Part shown: piece after piece, positions 63,986-64,000 of the stretch
How the letters are laid out: each line of letters opens with the position of its first letter
How positions within the stretch are numbered: position 1 is the first letter of the stretch
NCBI RefSeq assembly: GCF_011045835.1
Contig: NZ_CP047349.1
Coordinates: 248,001-312,000, forward strand
Direction of reading: 5' to 3'
DNA: 64,000 nucleotides
Origin: Proteus terrae subsp. cibarius
GTDB taxonomy: Bacteria; Pseudomonadota; Gammaproteobacteria; Enterobacterales; Enterobacteriaceae
Made by a program: the position numbers and the translations under genes
Notes under the pieces: generated by a model
What the model was told of the DNA's origin: nothing
The model's database searches: none
What the model saw: the letters and a program-made list of their open reading frames with translations, nothing else

Positions 63986-64000
63986 CTTTCCTCCTGACAA

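Overview
The window looks like chromosomal DNA of a Proteus species, most likely Proteus mirabilis or a close relative. It is AT-rich, and almost every protein is a close full-length relative of an Escherichia coli protein in the E. coli gene order (the ytf/tam/mpl block, the rplU-rpmA-cgtA block, the secG-leuU-metY-rimP-nusA-infB-rbfA-truB-rpsO-pnp-nlpI-deaD block, the yhb block, nrdDG and pyrLBI-ridA). The differences from E. coli are those expected of the Morganellaceae. Species assignment is inference from gene content, not from a database search.

Layout. 1-1.4 kb: a zinc-starvation operon (rpmE2-rpmJ2-zinT) behind a Zur-like operator. 1.5-5.9 kb: gabD, fklB, cysQ, ytfJ, ytfK. 5.9-14.1 kb: the ytfL exporter, msrA and the TamA-TamB envelope system with ytfP. 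14.2-15.9 kb: a Tat-exported sulfatase that breaks the enteric order. 16.2-21.4 kb: ppa, fbp, mpl, argR, mdh. 21.5-22.8 kb: a Ner-like regulator (sfsB/nlp) facing two paralogous Mu-type HTH genes, resembling a domesticated phage Mu switch. 22.8-33.8 kb: ispB, rplU, rpmA, cgtA, dacB, greA, yhbY, rlmE, ftsH, folP, glmM. 34-47 kb: secG, two tRNAs and the large transcription/translation/RNA-decay cluster ending in deaD. 47.2-53.2 kb: the BtsSR pyruvate two-component system, divergent from a HlyD plus two ABC-2 permease operon that has no ATPase. 53.2-57.7 kb: the anaerobic ubiquinone genes ubiV-ubiU and ubiT, then yhbS, yhbQ, a DUF1471 gene and yhbP. 57.8-61.4 kb: an orphan lipoprotein and an anaerobic ribonucleotide reductase operon, nrdD-orfA-nrdG-orfB, with two paralogous small proteins interleaved. 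61.7-64 kb: ridA, pyrI, pyrB and the pyrL leader with its attenuator.

Most genes are housekeeping and behave as expected. The parts most worth a second look are (i) the Ner/Mu-HTH divergent locus, (ii) the two small paralogues inside nrdDG, (iii) the nrdD upstream region with three consensus DnaA boxes beside two NrdR boxes and an FNR site, (iv) the ATPase-less ABC-2 export operon, (v) a pyrL leader whose stop codon overlaps the pyrB start, and (vi) several leader hairpins and terminators (greA, pnp, metY-rimP). Start codons were re-chosen from Shine-Dalgarno spacing and family comparison. TTG or GTG starts are assigned for ftsH, rimP, pnp, tamA, ubiT, nrdD and nrdG.
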